NCBI RefSeq assembly: GCF_001638985.1
Contig: NW_017265140.1
Span: forward strand, 1,240,001 to 1,304,000
DNA length: 64,000 bases
From: Phycomyces blakesleeanus NRRL 1555(-)
Taxonomy: Eukaryota > Mucoromycota > Mucoromycetes > Mucorales > Phycomycetaceae
Direction: 5' to 3'
Part shown: positions 1-10,747 of the stretch, piece after piece
Position numbering within the stretch: position 1 is the first letter of the stretch
Layout of the letters: each line of letters starts with the position of its first letter
Position numbers and translations under genes: made by a program
Notes under the pieces: model-generated
What the model was told of the DNA's origin: nothing
Database searches by the model: none
The model's input: only the letters and a program-made list of their open reading frames with translations

Positions 1-619
1 CTATTTTAGCTAAAATGTTGTATGTGTAATAAATAGGTTTGTAAAAAAAATTGATGCAGATAATTATATTATGAGATAAAAAGAGTTTTGGGCTCAAAAG
101 GATTAATTTTTATTCATAAGAACTGTTAAAAGTTCTTGTACTAATTGGGAGAACTTTTAGAGACAGATAATATTATCAAGGGGTGAGGATTTCTAAAGAT
201 TTCTCTGGACGTTCATTTTTAATGACCAACACTGGAATAATGGCCAATATCTTAGGTTCCCACCCAAAATAATTATTTCTTTTCAATGAAGGTCACCACA
301 ATTATTTTTTTTCCATAAGTTATATGCAGCCTAATAAAACTTTATTAAAAATTCGGTTTTTTTATACACATCTAAAAAATTAGCATTATATTTTTATATA
401 TGTTCTTTAACATATTGATGAAGAAGCAGATTTCTTTTATTAAATACTTGTCTTGTTTCTCATATATAAGTACAGCAATATCTTAATGTCAGAATTTCTC
501 TTAGTCACCTATTACTAAGCATAATAAATTACAATGAATTTTCTGACAAGACATTAATATAAGTAGCATGTAAAAGTGCTACCTTTTCATTTTCCCAGAT
601 CTTTTAATATCTACTCAAA
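1..619. other. AT-rich flank, no gene seen
   Basis: I see no coding region, RNA gene or clear terminal repeat here. The sequence is AT-rich and leads into the Crypton gene at 620, so part of it is probably that element's 5' flank and promoter. Confidence 0.5.
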
Positions 620-2704
620 ATGAACTCAAACGCTCCTAGCTATTCCACTGCAACTTCTGATGTGAATGTTAGAATGATGGAGGTCCAGGTGTCTACTTCT
701 TGCGAAGCTGAAGTTAACAGACCAGAGAACACAAAGAGAAGCTATGCTTCTAAGCAAAAAGAGTATAAAGATTGGTGTGATGAAGCTTTCTCAAGTATTC
801 CCCTCAAAAATTGCTACACTGTATATGGAGATAAGCTCCATTTGTTTCTTAAAGACTGTGTAAGTTTTTTGCTATTGTTTGGAGATATATTCTGTAAGTA
901 ATTGAATTAATTATCTTTTCTTCTGTTAGGTTGTCAACCGAACCCACAGAAGAGACACTGGAAAAACCATCAAGTATGGAACTGCAATGGCCTATCTTGC
1001 TGCTATTGTGGATATGTATCAGAAGCAAGTTAAAGTTAGTGTGAACAACCACCCTCACCCTCGCAAGGCTTGTATCCAGCTGTTGGACAACATGAAGTTC
1101 AACAATGAGCGTACCCATTGTGCTGAAAACCAGGACTGTGGCCTTGGAACTCTGGTGGATGGATACACCACAGAGAACGAGATTGCTAGCATTGTTAACT
1201 ATTATTTCTCGAAATCAAGCAGAGGTGGCCTGAGAAATGTGGTGTCTTTTCTCCTGTCGCATTTTTGTATGCTCTGTGGCGAATCTGCAAGAAAAGCCAA
1301 ATTTGCCGACCTTCAGACAGTCATGTTGGATTGTGAAGGACCTTCCAAATGCCCTGCCTTTGTCTTGGTCTTAAAGCAGGGAAAGATGAACAAGTTTGGA
1401 CGAATTGAGCTTGCAGCCTGCTTGAGAAATTCCAAGGTTGAGATTTGTCCATTCATGGCACTCGGATGCTATTTCTTCTGGAGATGGCATATTGATGGTG
1501 AGCAGTTTCCATCTTTTGAAACATCCGAGGAATGGTTCAACCATAAGTTGCTACGATCTGGGCAGGAACCAACCAGGGAAATGCCTTACTCCACCCATCT
1601 CAAAGCAATCAACAGGGCATTAAAGGCCTGTGGAATCGTTTCCACAGCAAAGACCCATGCTGCTTGTGGATCATCAGCAAGAATAGCTGACATGAGTGGT
1701 GCCGATGAGCCGGATATTAGAAGGCAGGATTGCTGGAATAGCAGCCCAATGAATGGTGCATACCTCACCAATCTTCCGAGAGGTGCGATGTGTACTATGG
1801 CTGGATTTCTGTCAGCTGAGGGGCGGTTCTATTTGCCAAGAGCCCAAGTGAAACCAGCCGAGTCACTTCAGCACAAGGTTTTCCCAATGGTAGACTTTTG
1901 GTACGACAAAATTTCATCAGGAGCATGTCAGCAAACCGCAGCTGCACATGGGTTTCTGAAGCTTCTAAAGCAATTAAGAATCACTTTTCTACAGGATTCT
2001 GTGTTAATGATGAGCAAAACTTCAGGGCACCCATTGTGGCAGCACAGTGTATTCCATGATTCCGAATACATCGAGTTCAAGAGGTAAAAAAAACTAATAT
2101 AATACAGTGAAAAAATAGTTCTAATATATTTATATGTCAATGTTTTAGATCAGTCGAGGCTTTTGTGGAGACAGATGTTGAGCCTACCAACATCCTTTTG
2201 TAGAGAGCACTTCCTCTGATGGTCAGAAAGTTGGCTGACATGCAGAATGTGGACAGTAAGTTTTGCAGAGAAGTTCTGCGGGAGTTTGGTGTTTTTCACC
2301 AGAAGATTGACGACTTGGTATCTGGGAGAATCCCTCTTCAGTCCCTTCAAGAAGATGGAGGGAAAAGATGTGGAGCTAGATCAACAGAGGTCCAAGCATT
2401 CCCAGTCCTGGCCAACAACTCTGGACCAATTTCCCAGCTGCCAGACATACCTGTTCGGTATAGAATGAGCAGAGATGTGCAGATGGTACCTGACTTGTGG
2501 AGAGAATGGCATGTGGGACTCTCTGGCTGTGTCTCCGTACACGAGATGGAGACGAGGTATGGTGTTGCTTGGAGAAACAATGATTGACAGTTCTTCAATA
2601 AACGTAAAAGAATTGTTAATCGTATTAAGGAATATATGGTTGACAATTCTGTAAGTGAAGAAACAGCAGTCGAACTTGCAGAAGAAAACCAAAGAAGAAG
2701 ATGA
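620..2704 (+). pseudogene. Crypton tyrosine-recombinase transposase, inactivated
   Basis: Three exons join in frame: 620-859, 930-2083 and 2149-2704, with GT..AG introns of 70 and 65 bp, giving about 649 codons. The middle exon resembles a Crypton tyrosine recombinase: a first catalytic Arg in ESARKA, then KTHAACGSSAR where His-x-x-Arg is expected, and a Tyr in NGAYLTNLPR. The last exon holds a GCR1_C-type DNA-binding tail (LWREWHVGLSG, then GVAWRN), the usual C-terminal module of fungal Cryptons. Such enzymes integrate a circular DNA intermediate by recombination in the nucleus. Here the expected second Arg is Cys (TGT for CGT), and in-frame stops lie at 2201 (TAG) and 2585 (TGA), so the copy is dead. 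Family assignment is firm; exact element ends are unknown because Cryptons lack inverted repeats. Confidence 0.85.
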
Positions 2705-3529
2705 AGAACTCTGGACTTTTTGTCTAAAAATTCAAGCCAAATCTTTCAATGATTATAAAAATAAAAATAAAATATATATCTTGTTTCTTTTTATGATATT
2801 CAGTTAATGCTGCTATTAAGTAATTTAATAGCTTCCCATTATTTTCTGGTATCCTCCTTGCTATATTCTACTTTATTAGATTAAACATATACTTAAAGAA
2901 TAATACTTTATCCAATTCAATATCAGCTTTTTGATAAATATAAGAGAAATATAGATACTTTTAAAGCTTCTACTCACGTTCATATATATATATATATATA
3001 AGAATTTGAAAGAATCTCTTGTATGTAAAGAAATATTTTGTTTTGATCATTTTTTTGTAATGAGCAGCATATTTTTTTGGTGAAAATTACCTATAAAATT
3101 TGGTGTTCTAATGATTTTTTATTTTAAACAAGTCACTGGTTGGCTCGTTGTCTAAGTTTGTAACCCCACTAAAAACTCTGTGATAACTTCTTATTATTTG
3201 CATATGTATGCTTTGACAATATACAGATACAGATTCAAGCAGTGAAAGATTCTGACAAGTTGTAATTGGATAATATAAGCAAATATGTCTTTATCCACAA
3301 CAAAACAGGCTTCTTTATGTTGATGTATTTGAATATGAAGCATTAACTATACTTACTGATAGTGACAGCATTATAAACATAGCAGTATATAATATGTATT
3401 ATGAACTAATTTTAAACTTTTTAAAAAAAAGGTGTGGACAATCAAAATTAAATCTGATTGGCTAAGTTCAAGATATACTTGTTTTACGCATTTTGCCCTT
3501 TTTTGAACTTTTAGTCTCTCTACACCAAT
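2705..3529. other. AT-rich spacer, nothing recognised
   Basis: Non-coding AT-rich sequence with a short TA dinucleotide run near 2985. No gene or terminal repeat recognised. Confidence 0.5.
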
Positions 3530-4093
3530 TGTTTTGTCAAAAGATTGTTGAGTCTCAACTTTATTTAGGCTGTAGTTTTATAAACTCATTGGTTCTAAAA
3601 ATACTAGCTGCATTTATTCAGTACTGTAATCTTTCATGACTTAAACATTTGTTCTTCCTTGTCTCTGTCAAAATATATATTGAGGTTTTTTCTACTGTTC
3701 ATTAACATGAATTGCTGAAGTGTCTTCATAGACGTCAGACTATTTTTACCACCATAACGTTTGTATTATATCTTATATTTGTTTTTGATAGCATAGTTAT
3801 CTTCAGTCAATAAAGATATTTTGCTGTTAAAGTTAGACATGTTTTTTTTGTAATAAGGTGTTAAGCAAAAAAAAGATGTAAATATGAAGAAAAATATTAA
3901 TTGTATGTTTCCTGAATTATACAACAATTTTTTATATAATATTTTATTAAATGATATATAATCTTAGTATATGAATATCATTAAAATTTTGATTAAATTT
4001 TGATATTTTATTATTTGGTGTTCTCAACTACAAATTTATATCATTGGCTAACATTCACACAAGAATTTGAGTGATCAATCTGGCTAAGTATTC
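3530..4093 (+). repeat. LTR-like dispersed repeat E, copy 1
   Basis: About 564 bp matching 21391-21977 almost throughout, from TGTTTTGTCAAAAG to a shared end near CTGGCTAAGTA. The flanks read CCAAT on both sides, a 5-bp target duplication. The second copy has CATAT/CATAC in the same places. Size and 5-bp duplication fit a solo LTR, although the 3' end is not a canonical CA. Where the copies differ, this one mostly carries T or A in place of C or G. Confidence 0.7.
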
Positions 4094-4191
4094 CCAATAT
4101 AAATAAAATTAAAATATAAAATTAGAATTGGGAGTTTGAGACTTTGTGACTGATTAAAAAGATTAAAATTGATTGAAAAAGAAACTGGTAC

Positions 4192-5166
4192 TGTGGCCAA
4201 TAAATATTATAATGCATTGCATCAAAATATGATGTGTATTAAGTTATGATGTGTGATGCAACTGGTTAGAAATATAATATATATTATATATCTAGTTATA
4301 TTCTTGTGATTTTGCTGAGAACAATTCAATAAGAAGGAATTTAGATAATGAACAGGACTTAAAATAGATGGAAACAGATATATGGACAACAGATAAACAG
4401 ATAGGCAGACAAATGGATAAGCAGATAAGCAAACAAACAGATAAATGGATAAACAGATAAACAGACAAATAAACAAATAAATAAATGGATAAACAGATAA
4501 GCAGACAAACAGACAAGTCAACAAACAGACAAGTCAACAAACAGTGAGATAGTACTGATAGATTCTAACAGTGTGCAACTTAGTATTTCCTGCAGAACAA
4601 TAGCTCAAGCTCAGTTATGATGTTCAAAACAAATATAGAAGAAAACTGGATAATTTTTACTGGGATAAAAACGTTTCTCTTATATATTAATTGATAACTA
4701 TGTACAAAGTGATAATTTAGATACATTTTATAGTAAATAATGATTATTAAGAATAGTGTACAGGTCTTTGAATATAATCATAAAAGGAGATAATCAATAA
4801 TAATAAAAAGTAATCAAAAGTAAAAATAATTAAACTACTAAAAAAATATGCACTTTTGGGAAGCATGCTAAAGAAGTAATATCAAGAAGTGTAAAGAAAC
4901 AAGTGCAATGCAAAGGAAAGCAAGCTAAAAAGAAAATAAAAATCAAAGAGAAAAATAAAAAGAAAAGAGAAAAAACAATTTCAGAAAAAATAAAAGGAAA
5001 AAGATTTTAATTTTTAGAAAATTGGTTTTTGGAAAAAGGCGATTTTGTGAAAATGAAAGAAAGAAATTAAAATTAAAATTAAAACTTTTGAAGAAAAATT
5101 AAAAGGGGTTTTCAAAAGAATGTCTGAACTTGGTAGAATATGATTTTTAAACTATGGCCAAAAACA
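4192..5166 (-). repeat. LTR-A, solo copy
   Basis: About 975 bp, inverted relative to the LTR of the Ty3-like element at 24013-24992. Matching blocks include the stretch around the microsatellite, the GATATTACTTC block and the AGCTTGCTTCC block. Ends read TGTTTTTGGCC and GGCCACA in LTR orientation. The flanks (GGTAC and TTACC) do not form a clear duplication. No internal region follows, so this is a solo LTR. Confidence 0.65.
4384..4545 (-). repeat. Imperfect octanucleotide microsatellite within LTR-A
   Basis: Degenerate tandem units such as ACAGATAA, ACAGACAA and AAATGGAT. It lies at the same LTR position as the purer CTGTTTGT array at 24640-24793, so it is a decayed version of a tandem repeat carried inside this LTR. 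Long Leu/Cys/Tyr-rich frames across it are repeat artefacts. Confidence 0.8.
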
Positions 5167-5981
5167 TTACCACACTATATTTCAAAATTGTTGCGAGTGG
5201 TATATTGTTATGTATACAAGATGTACAAGAAAAGATAATTGTATATAAGAAGAGGAATTAAAAGAAGAAATTGAGAGCTTGGGTTTGATATTGGATAAAT
5301 TGAGATAATAAAATAGTCTCTTTGTTACCAAATAGACCAGTTAAAGAAATAAAAAGGGAAACTAACACTAAGGTAAGAGTGTAAATAATTTGAATCATTA
5401 GAGAAATAGTTAAACTAAAAGAAGTGAAGTAAATAATAGTAATTCTAAAGAGTTAACTATGAGAAAAAAATGTTTAATAGAGTAAAAGATTTAGCTAAAG
5501 GGAAATTTATTATGATAAATTTACTAAGAGATAAATAAAAGAAGAAATTGGGACAAAATAATAAAATAAAAGGAGATGACCAATATTCTATGAAGACTTG
5601 ACAGAAAAATAAAATAAAATAGAAGAAATTTTACAAGAGAGATCAGAGATAATAGACAGTGTCTTGAAGAAAACTTGTATCAGAAAAATTTGGCAGTTGT
5701 TTATTGATTGATTTTAAAGAGATATTTATACTATTTTATGGATAAAATATATAGTAAAAATAGGCTAGATAAAACTCAATGAGATAATTGTAGATAAAAA
5801 TATAAAGAAAAATGACTATATAAATATTTTGTCATGAAAGAAGAAATAGATGAAGTTATAATATATAATTACAAGAAAAAAATATTGGGAAGAAGTATGT
5901 TATAAATAAAGGGAAAAACTATTCAGTTAACAATTTTGGTAAAGTAGTGTTTGAGAGGAAGCGTCACATTTAGTGTGCAGG
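5167..5981. other. Purine-rich AT stretch, no gene
   Basis: Strongly A- and G-biased on the plus strand with very little C. No open frame of note. Possibly decayed internal sequence of an LTR-A element lying on the minus strand. Confidence 0.4.
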
Positions 5982-6378
5982 AATAAAATAAAAAGAAAAG
6001 GGAGAAAACAATTTCGGGAAAAATAAAGAGGAAAGATTTTAATTTTCAGAAAATCGGTTTTTGGAAAAAGACGATTTTGTGAAAATAGAAGAAAGAAATT
6101 AAAATTAAAATAGAGTGGATGTTGTGTTGTGGCAAAATGCCCACTGCCATATTTGTTAAAATCATATTGCTTGGTTTAAATTTTTGTATTTCAGCTTATG
6201 GGCGCTCTACTTTCAAATTGCCACAATTTTTTTCATTTTGCCACAAATTCTTTCAAATTGTCACAGAATTCTTTCAAATTTTCACAAATTACTTTTTAAT
6301 TGCCACAAAATTATATTTCTTTCTTTCTCGTTTATACACATTTACACACGTAATACACCATATAAGCTATCTAAAAAT

Positions 6379-7877
6379 GCTTGTTGAAGCACTTTCCAGA
6401 ATTGTCTGTATGCTTGATGTTAAAGCTAATCATTCTAAACAAAGAAACAAGAAAAAAAGTTTGCAAGAATTGATTTAGAGACACTAAGTGATGATACATG
6501 CAAGAAAGAGTTTAGATTTATTCTATCTGAAGTAATATACATGTTGATAAACAGCTTTTGTTGAAGTAACATTATTAATAGATAACTTTTGTATTTATGT
6601 TAGATCAAAACAATGTGAGATGCAATGAAACTGTCTTTATATTTAGAATTTAAACGTAGCAAAAGTTACACTGTCCATATTGAAAGAGAATTTGCTTTTG
6701 CTTTGATTTTGTACCGGCATACTTTCCCACAAAAATACACTACAATGCAAAGCGTATGGGGCATGTCTGCCAAGACACTAGGTTTAATAGTGAACAAGTT
6801 CACAGAATTGTTGCTAAATAAATTCAAAAATAGATTCGAGTTTGACACTTGCCAGTTTTCTTCTGAAAACTGTAAGTGGTTTGCAAAAGCTATATACAAA
6901 AAAAGTAATATTATTATTATGTATTTCTTTTATTGCTCTACTTACTGATATAATGGGACTTTACTAATGACATAGACTGTTTTAGGTAAGATCTTCCCAA
7001 ATGTTGTTGGCTTTGTGGATGGCACTATGCAAAAAGTTTCCCGTCCAAGTTCTTACAAAGATCAGAAACTGGTTTATAATGGCTGGAAGGTAATTATTGG
7101 ATTTTTAAAATGACTAGAGAATTATTTCATAGCATTAATTCTTTGCTTGATTGTATAATAACAACTTTTTTTTATTGAGTAGCATATACATTGCATTAAG
7201 TATCAGGCTATTGCAACACCTGATGGTATTACTAGCAGCTTGGTTGGTCCGTTCATTAGATCTAGTCATGATGCTAGAATATTTTACAAGTCAAAAACAT
7301 TAGATTGTCTAATCGTGTATCTTAATTATATTTCCAAGGATGATAATGTTCCATTTGAATATGTAGTATACGGAGATATGGCTTACTCTAAATTGGATAA
7401 AGTCTACAAATCTTTTCCTTTAAGCGAAGTCAACAATGATAGTAAGATATTGAAAAAAAGATATACATCCTGTAAAATTGTCTTTTGTTTAATAATCATA
7501 ATATTATATCATTGCTTATATGCTTAGAGCTGAAAAAAATTAACAAGTCAATGAGAAAAACCAGAATTCAAGTCGAGATAAAATTTGGAAAGGTGTCGCA
7601 ATTATTTAAATTCTGCAAGTACAACTATGGAATGAAGATATTTGCAAACACAAAGCCAGCAACAATATATATCTTGTCAACTCTTTTCAAGAACTTCCAT
7701 ACATGTATTAATGGCTCAGCAGGCTCTAAAATTTTTAAGCTTCAGCCGCCAAATATCTATGATTATATCAAAGCTCTTATGTGTGAACACCAGCCAGAAG
7801 ACACTATTGATAACTACAAAACTATTTTGAATAATGCATCAAATTTAGTAGAAACTGTCACTGTTCCTGATAACTAA
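6379..7877 (+). pseudogene. Harbinger DDE transposase, 5' part damaged
   Basis: Coding blocks: about 6379-6533 (with a one-base shift in an A run near 6455), 6604-6904, 6986-7089, 7183-7441 and 7528-7877, joined by introns of roughly 80-95 bp with GT..AG ends. The catalytic core is complete: Asp in GFVDGTM, Asp in YGDMAY, Glu in IQVEIKFG, in the order of DDE_4-type transposases. These enzymes cut the element at its inverted ends. An in-frame TGA at 6616 (perhaps once CGA) and the A-run shift break the N-terminal part, while the catalytic exons are open. The C-terminus carries no extra domain that I recognise. A start at 6379 is the best guess. Confidence 0.7.
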
Positions 7878-7930
7878 TAAAACAATTCAAATACTTGTAA
7901 ACTTGAAAATAGAGTAAATCTATTATCTAT

Positions 7931-8938
7931 TTACTTGTTATTTTTATAAGATTCAACAAAGGCAGAAATAGAGTCAGCAATTGTTGAAAGAGATTTAGCA
8001 AGAGCTGAATTAGATTTGGCAATAGCCTTATTCGAATCAGCAATTGCCTGATTTGATTCAGCAAGAACTGCATTTGACCAACTTATTTTCTTCAACTCCT
8101 CCAGTACAAGATTGTTGGTGTGCTGTTGTTGTTGAAGAATGTCCAACTGTTGCTTCAAAAGGCTCACAGACTCGTTGGTTGTGCTTGCAGATTGGGAATT
8201 TTTTCTGCCATAAGAGATGTCAGAGTCAGAGTCAGAGACAGAGTCAGAGCTGTTGTCATCACTGCTTAAGTTTTCCCGGCCATATGTTGCAATGGCTATC
8301 ATTTTTTTGTTATAGTTTTTTTTTCTTTTTCTTTTATTTTGGTTGCCTTGTCTTTGGCAGCCTTCAACTCTTAATAATCCATAATCTATAAGGGAGAAAT
8401 AATCAATTACCTAAACTATTTTTTTGCGTTTATAGCTGCTTAAACATATGGCTGTGTATACATCGTATACCAGTCTTTGGAGGTTCTCTGGAATGTGTGG
8501 GTTGGACACAGGCAAGAATCTCTCATTGTCTTTGTTGACGACCAGATTCAACTTCTTGAACAGCAAATTCTTTCTTGCTCTGGCATCCTTTGCTGTAAGT
8601 GGGTGCAGATGAGTTTGCTTAATACTGTTTATGTTGGCTGTAATCTCATTCCATGCCAAGGACTTGTTGCCATGATTATTGGCAAAAGGGCAACAATTGT
8701 AGATCAATTGCATTAGTGCAATCTCTCTAGCCATGTCCCACTGTCCTCATTCACCAGTCGAGGCTTTCTCTTTACATTTTTGAGCCTTTCGCAAAGTCTC
8801 CTCTGCAGAACTGCTTGATGATACATCAACATCTGGATCATTAGATCCTGACGCAGTTGCAGATTGCGCGTGCTTGCTCTGGCTGTTTGCTTCATTTTTA
8901 TTGTATACATTTTTTAAGAAAATAAGGGAAAAGACCAA
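7931..8938 (-). pseudogene. Harbinger partner: Myb/SANT-like protein with coiled-coil tail
   Basis: Minus-strand reading in two blocks. The block 8938-8411 holds a Ser-rich leader and a Myb/SANT-like region (AWNEITANINS, then TAKDARARKNLLFKKL). It is broken by one TGA near 8748. The block 8302-7931 starts with acidic Ser/Asp repeats and ends in a heptad-like helix of repeating Ala-x-Ser-Asn units (AIADSNKAIAKSNSALAKS), likely a coiled coil. In PIF/Harbinger elements the Myb-like protein brings the transposase to the nucleus and to the ends. I could not settle how the two blocks are spliced together. Confidence 0.6.
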
Positions 8939-9396
8939 AAAATATTTAAGTGAAAAGAGAAATAAAGTAGAAAGTATGTATGTAAGTATATCTTATATAT
9001 ACTTGAAATATTTTGCTTAATTGTTGAAAATATATATAAAAAACTGCATATCTATTTGTTTGTGCTGGTAAAAATTGAATGCTATGTGCATATGGCAACT
9101 ATAAAAAATTGTGACAAATTGAGGTCATTTTACCATAGAATTATAGCAAAATGAGCCTAATTTACCACAATTTCCCTCTAATTTTCCAGTGTTTAAAATG
9201 CCTCGAAATTTTCATATCCCGATGTTCTTATTTGGGCGTTATGGCAATTTGATTCGATTTTGCCACAACACAACACCCACTCTAATTTTTGAAGAAAAAT
9301 TAAAAGGGGTTTTCAAAACAAAGTCTGAACTTGGTAGAATTTGGTTTTAAGCAACGCCCAAAAAAAACTATTATACGACGTGTTAAAATAAAGTTA

Positions 9397-9469
9397 GGGA
9401 CTATGGCCCAATGGACAAGGCGTCTGACTACGAATCAGGAGATTCCAGGTTCGACCCCTGGTAGTCTCA
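9397..9469 (+). tRNA. tRNA-Arg(ACG)
   Basis: A full cloverleaf folds. The acceptor GGGACTA pairs with TAGTCTC (one G-T pair), the anticodon loop CTACGAA sits between CTGA-type arms, and the T arm CCAGG-TTCGACC-CCTGG is perfect. The anticodon ACG decodes CGU Arg. There is no intron and CCA is not encoded. Both sides are occupied by LTR-type repeats. Confidence 0.93.
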
Positions 9470-9475
9470 TATTAC

Positions 9476-9482
9476 TTTTTTT
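9476..9482 (+). terminator. Pol III terminator of tRNA-Arg
   Basis: Run of seven T residues starting 7 bp after the tRNA 3' end, the usual RNA polymerase III stop. Confidence 0.8.
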
Positions 9483-9504
9483 AAAATAAAAAACGTCGTT
9501 TCTG

Positions 9505-10224
9505 TGTCAGAGTTGACATTGGTGAACAAAATCGGTAGTTATGTGTCGTTCCTGATCTGGGATGGTCTTCCTTTTACTATAGCAAAGTCAAAAGGTCAAA
9601 CCCACTGGGGATCGGAAAGTATATGTAAAATCGAAGAGAGGATAAAAGGTGCTTTTTATTGATAGAAATTGAATTGTCTTATATAGTTCTCTAAACAAAT
9701 ACTGCGCATTATCCGCAGTAAACTATTATACTATATTTAATTACAAGAGAAGTCCTTTTACTGTGGTTGATGCTCAGAAGATGTTACTGTGGTTAATCTT
9801 TATAAGACATTACTGCGGTTCGTTATCTATGAGGTATCTTTGACATACAGAACTGCTGCGGTCAATTATCCCGATTTCTCAGATTCATCAAAATAATGTC
9901 CGATATAAGCAACCAGTAAGAGTTGACTTTTTAGGATAAAAGATCTTGACTTTTGCTGATTGGTCTTTCATAGATGTTTAAGATGGTGAATATATTTGTA
10001 GAAGATATTACTGAACAACAGGCATCTAAGACATATTATTGTAGCTATTCTTTTAGCCAGAAATCAATTATCATTTTATATAAATAGTCAAGAAGTATAT
10101 TTAATAAAAAGCATCTTCATTCTTATCTAAAAACTATTCTTAAAATCTTGACGATCCCCAGTGGTATTGATTCTGCGACTTAGTTACAAGTGCCAGAAAA
10201 GAAATTCCAGATTGAGACTTGATA
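9505..10224 (+). repeat. LTR-C, copy 1, split by LTR-B
   Basis: It starts TGTCAGAGTTGACATTGG, ends GAGACTTGATA and matches the complete inverted copy at 23120-23482. About 360 bp of LTR-B is inserted after the first ~37 bp. It starts 35 bp after the tRNA-Arg 3' end. Contains AATAAA-like and CCCCAGTGG motifs near its 3' end. Confidence 0.7.
9544..9905 (-). repeat. LTR-B, copy 1, nested in LTR-C
   Basis: About 362 bp matching 23535-23899 in inverted orientation. Ends read TGTCG and CGATA (CGACA expected). It interrupts LTR-C within the block that reads GTTACAAGCAACC in the intact copy. The target duplication is not clear. Confidence 0.7.
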
Positions 10225-10747
10225 CCTGATCTAGGCTATCTTCCAATTCACTGTAAACGTAGCCAAATTGGTCAAGCTTTAATAACACAGGAGTAAGCAA
10301 ATAAGAGAGAGGATAAAAAGATGATTTTTATTATTTTGATTTGGGTTACACTGTAGAAAAAAAAGTGCAAGTACTCACAGAAATAATTGCATATCTGCAA
10401 AATCCATGTAACTTTGTAAAAATCATATCAATCTTACTAAATTTAGAGTGTTTTAAACCCCTTTTAGAAGCTGTGGACCTGCGATTAATCTTTTTTTCAT
10501 GGGTTAAACTCAGACGTCTATTTTAAGTGAGAAAAAAAAGACGACTGTTCTTTTTTGTTTACAATTTTGATCAAGGTTACAAATATAGCCAATCAATCAG
10601 ATATACCGTTAATTTGGATTTTCTAGTGATACGCAATTTTAAATAAAATGATAATGACAATCAACTTCGTTGAGTAATATCTGAATAAGATGAAAGGTTT
10701 ATATATATTTATTAAAAAGAAAGAGGGAAAAAAAGAAGAAGAAAAAA
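10225..10747. other. Spacer with weak LTR-like sequence
   Basis: 10228-10345 weakly resembles the polyadenylation/U5 side of LTR-B (GAGAGGATAAAA followed by TTTTTATT). The rest is AT-rich with nothing recognised. Confidence 0.4.

Larger units (their letters stand above)
6112..9283 (+). mobile_element. PIF/Harbinger-type DNA transposon, two genes
   Basis: A 3172-bp element with inverted ends: left AGAGTGGATGTTGTGTTGTG, right the complement with one difference (AGAGTGGGTG..). A 3-bp AAT sits outside each end (6109-6111 and 9284-9286), the duplication size of PIF/Harbinger. Inside are a DDE transposase on the plus strand and a Myb-like partner on the minus strand, arranged tail to tail, which is the standard two-gene plan of this superfamily. 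It was inserted into an LTR-A copy. Confidence 0.85.
5982..9369 (-). repeat. LTR-A fragment split by a Harbinger element
   Basis: Positions 5982-6111 match about 4945-5085 of the solo LTR-A, and 9284-9369 continue the same match (TTTTGAAGAAAAATTAAAAG, then CTGAACTTGGTAGAAT). Together they are one LTR-A 5' part interrupted by the element at 6112-9283. The LTR start lies near 9369, about 27 bp upstream of the tRNA-Arg gene and pointing away from it. Confidence 0.7.

Noticed and set aside
4222..4540. Open frames rich in Leu, Cys, Val, Tyr on the minus strand
   Set aside because: They only translate an 8-bp tandem repeat; the same happens at 24575-24859.
10341..10526. 61-codon open frame
   Set aside because: Isolated in AT-rich spacer, no homologue or partner; probably chance.
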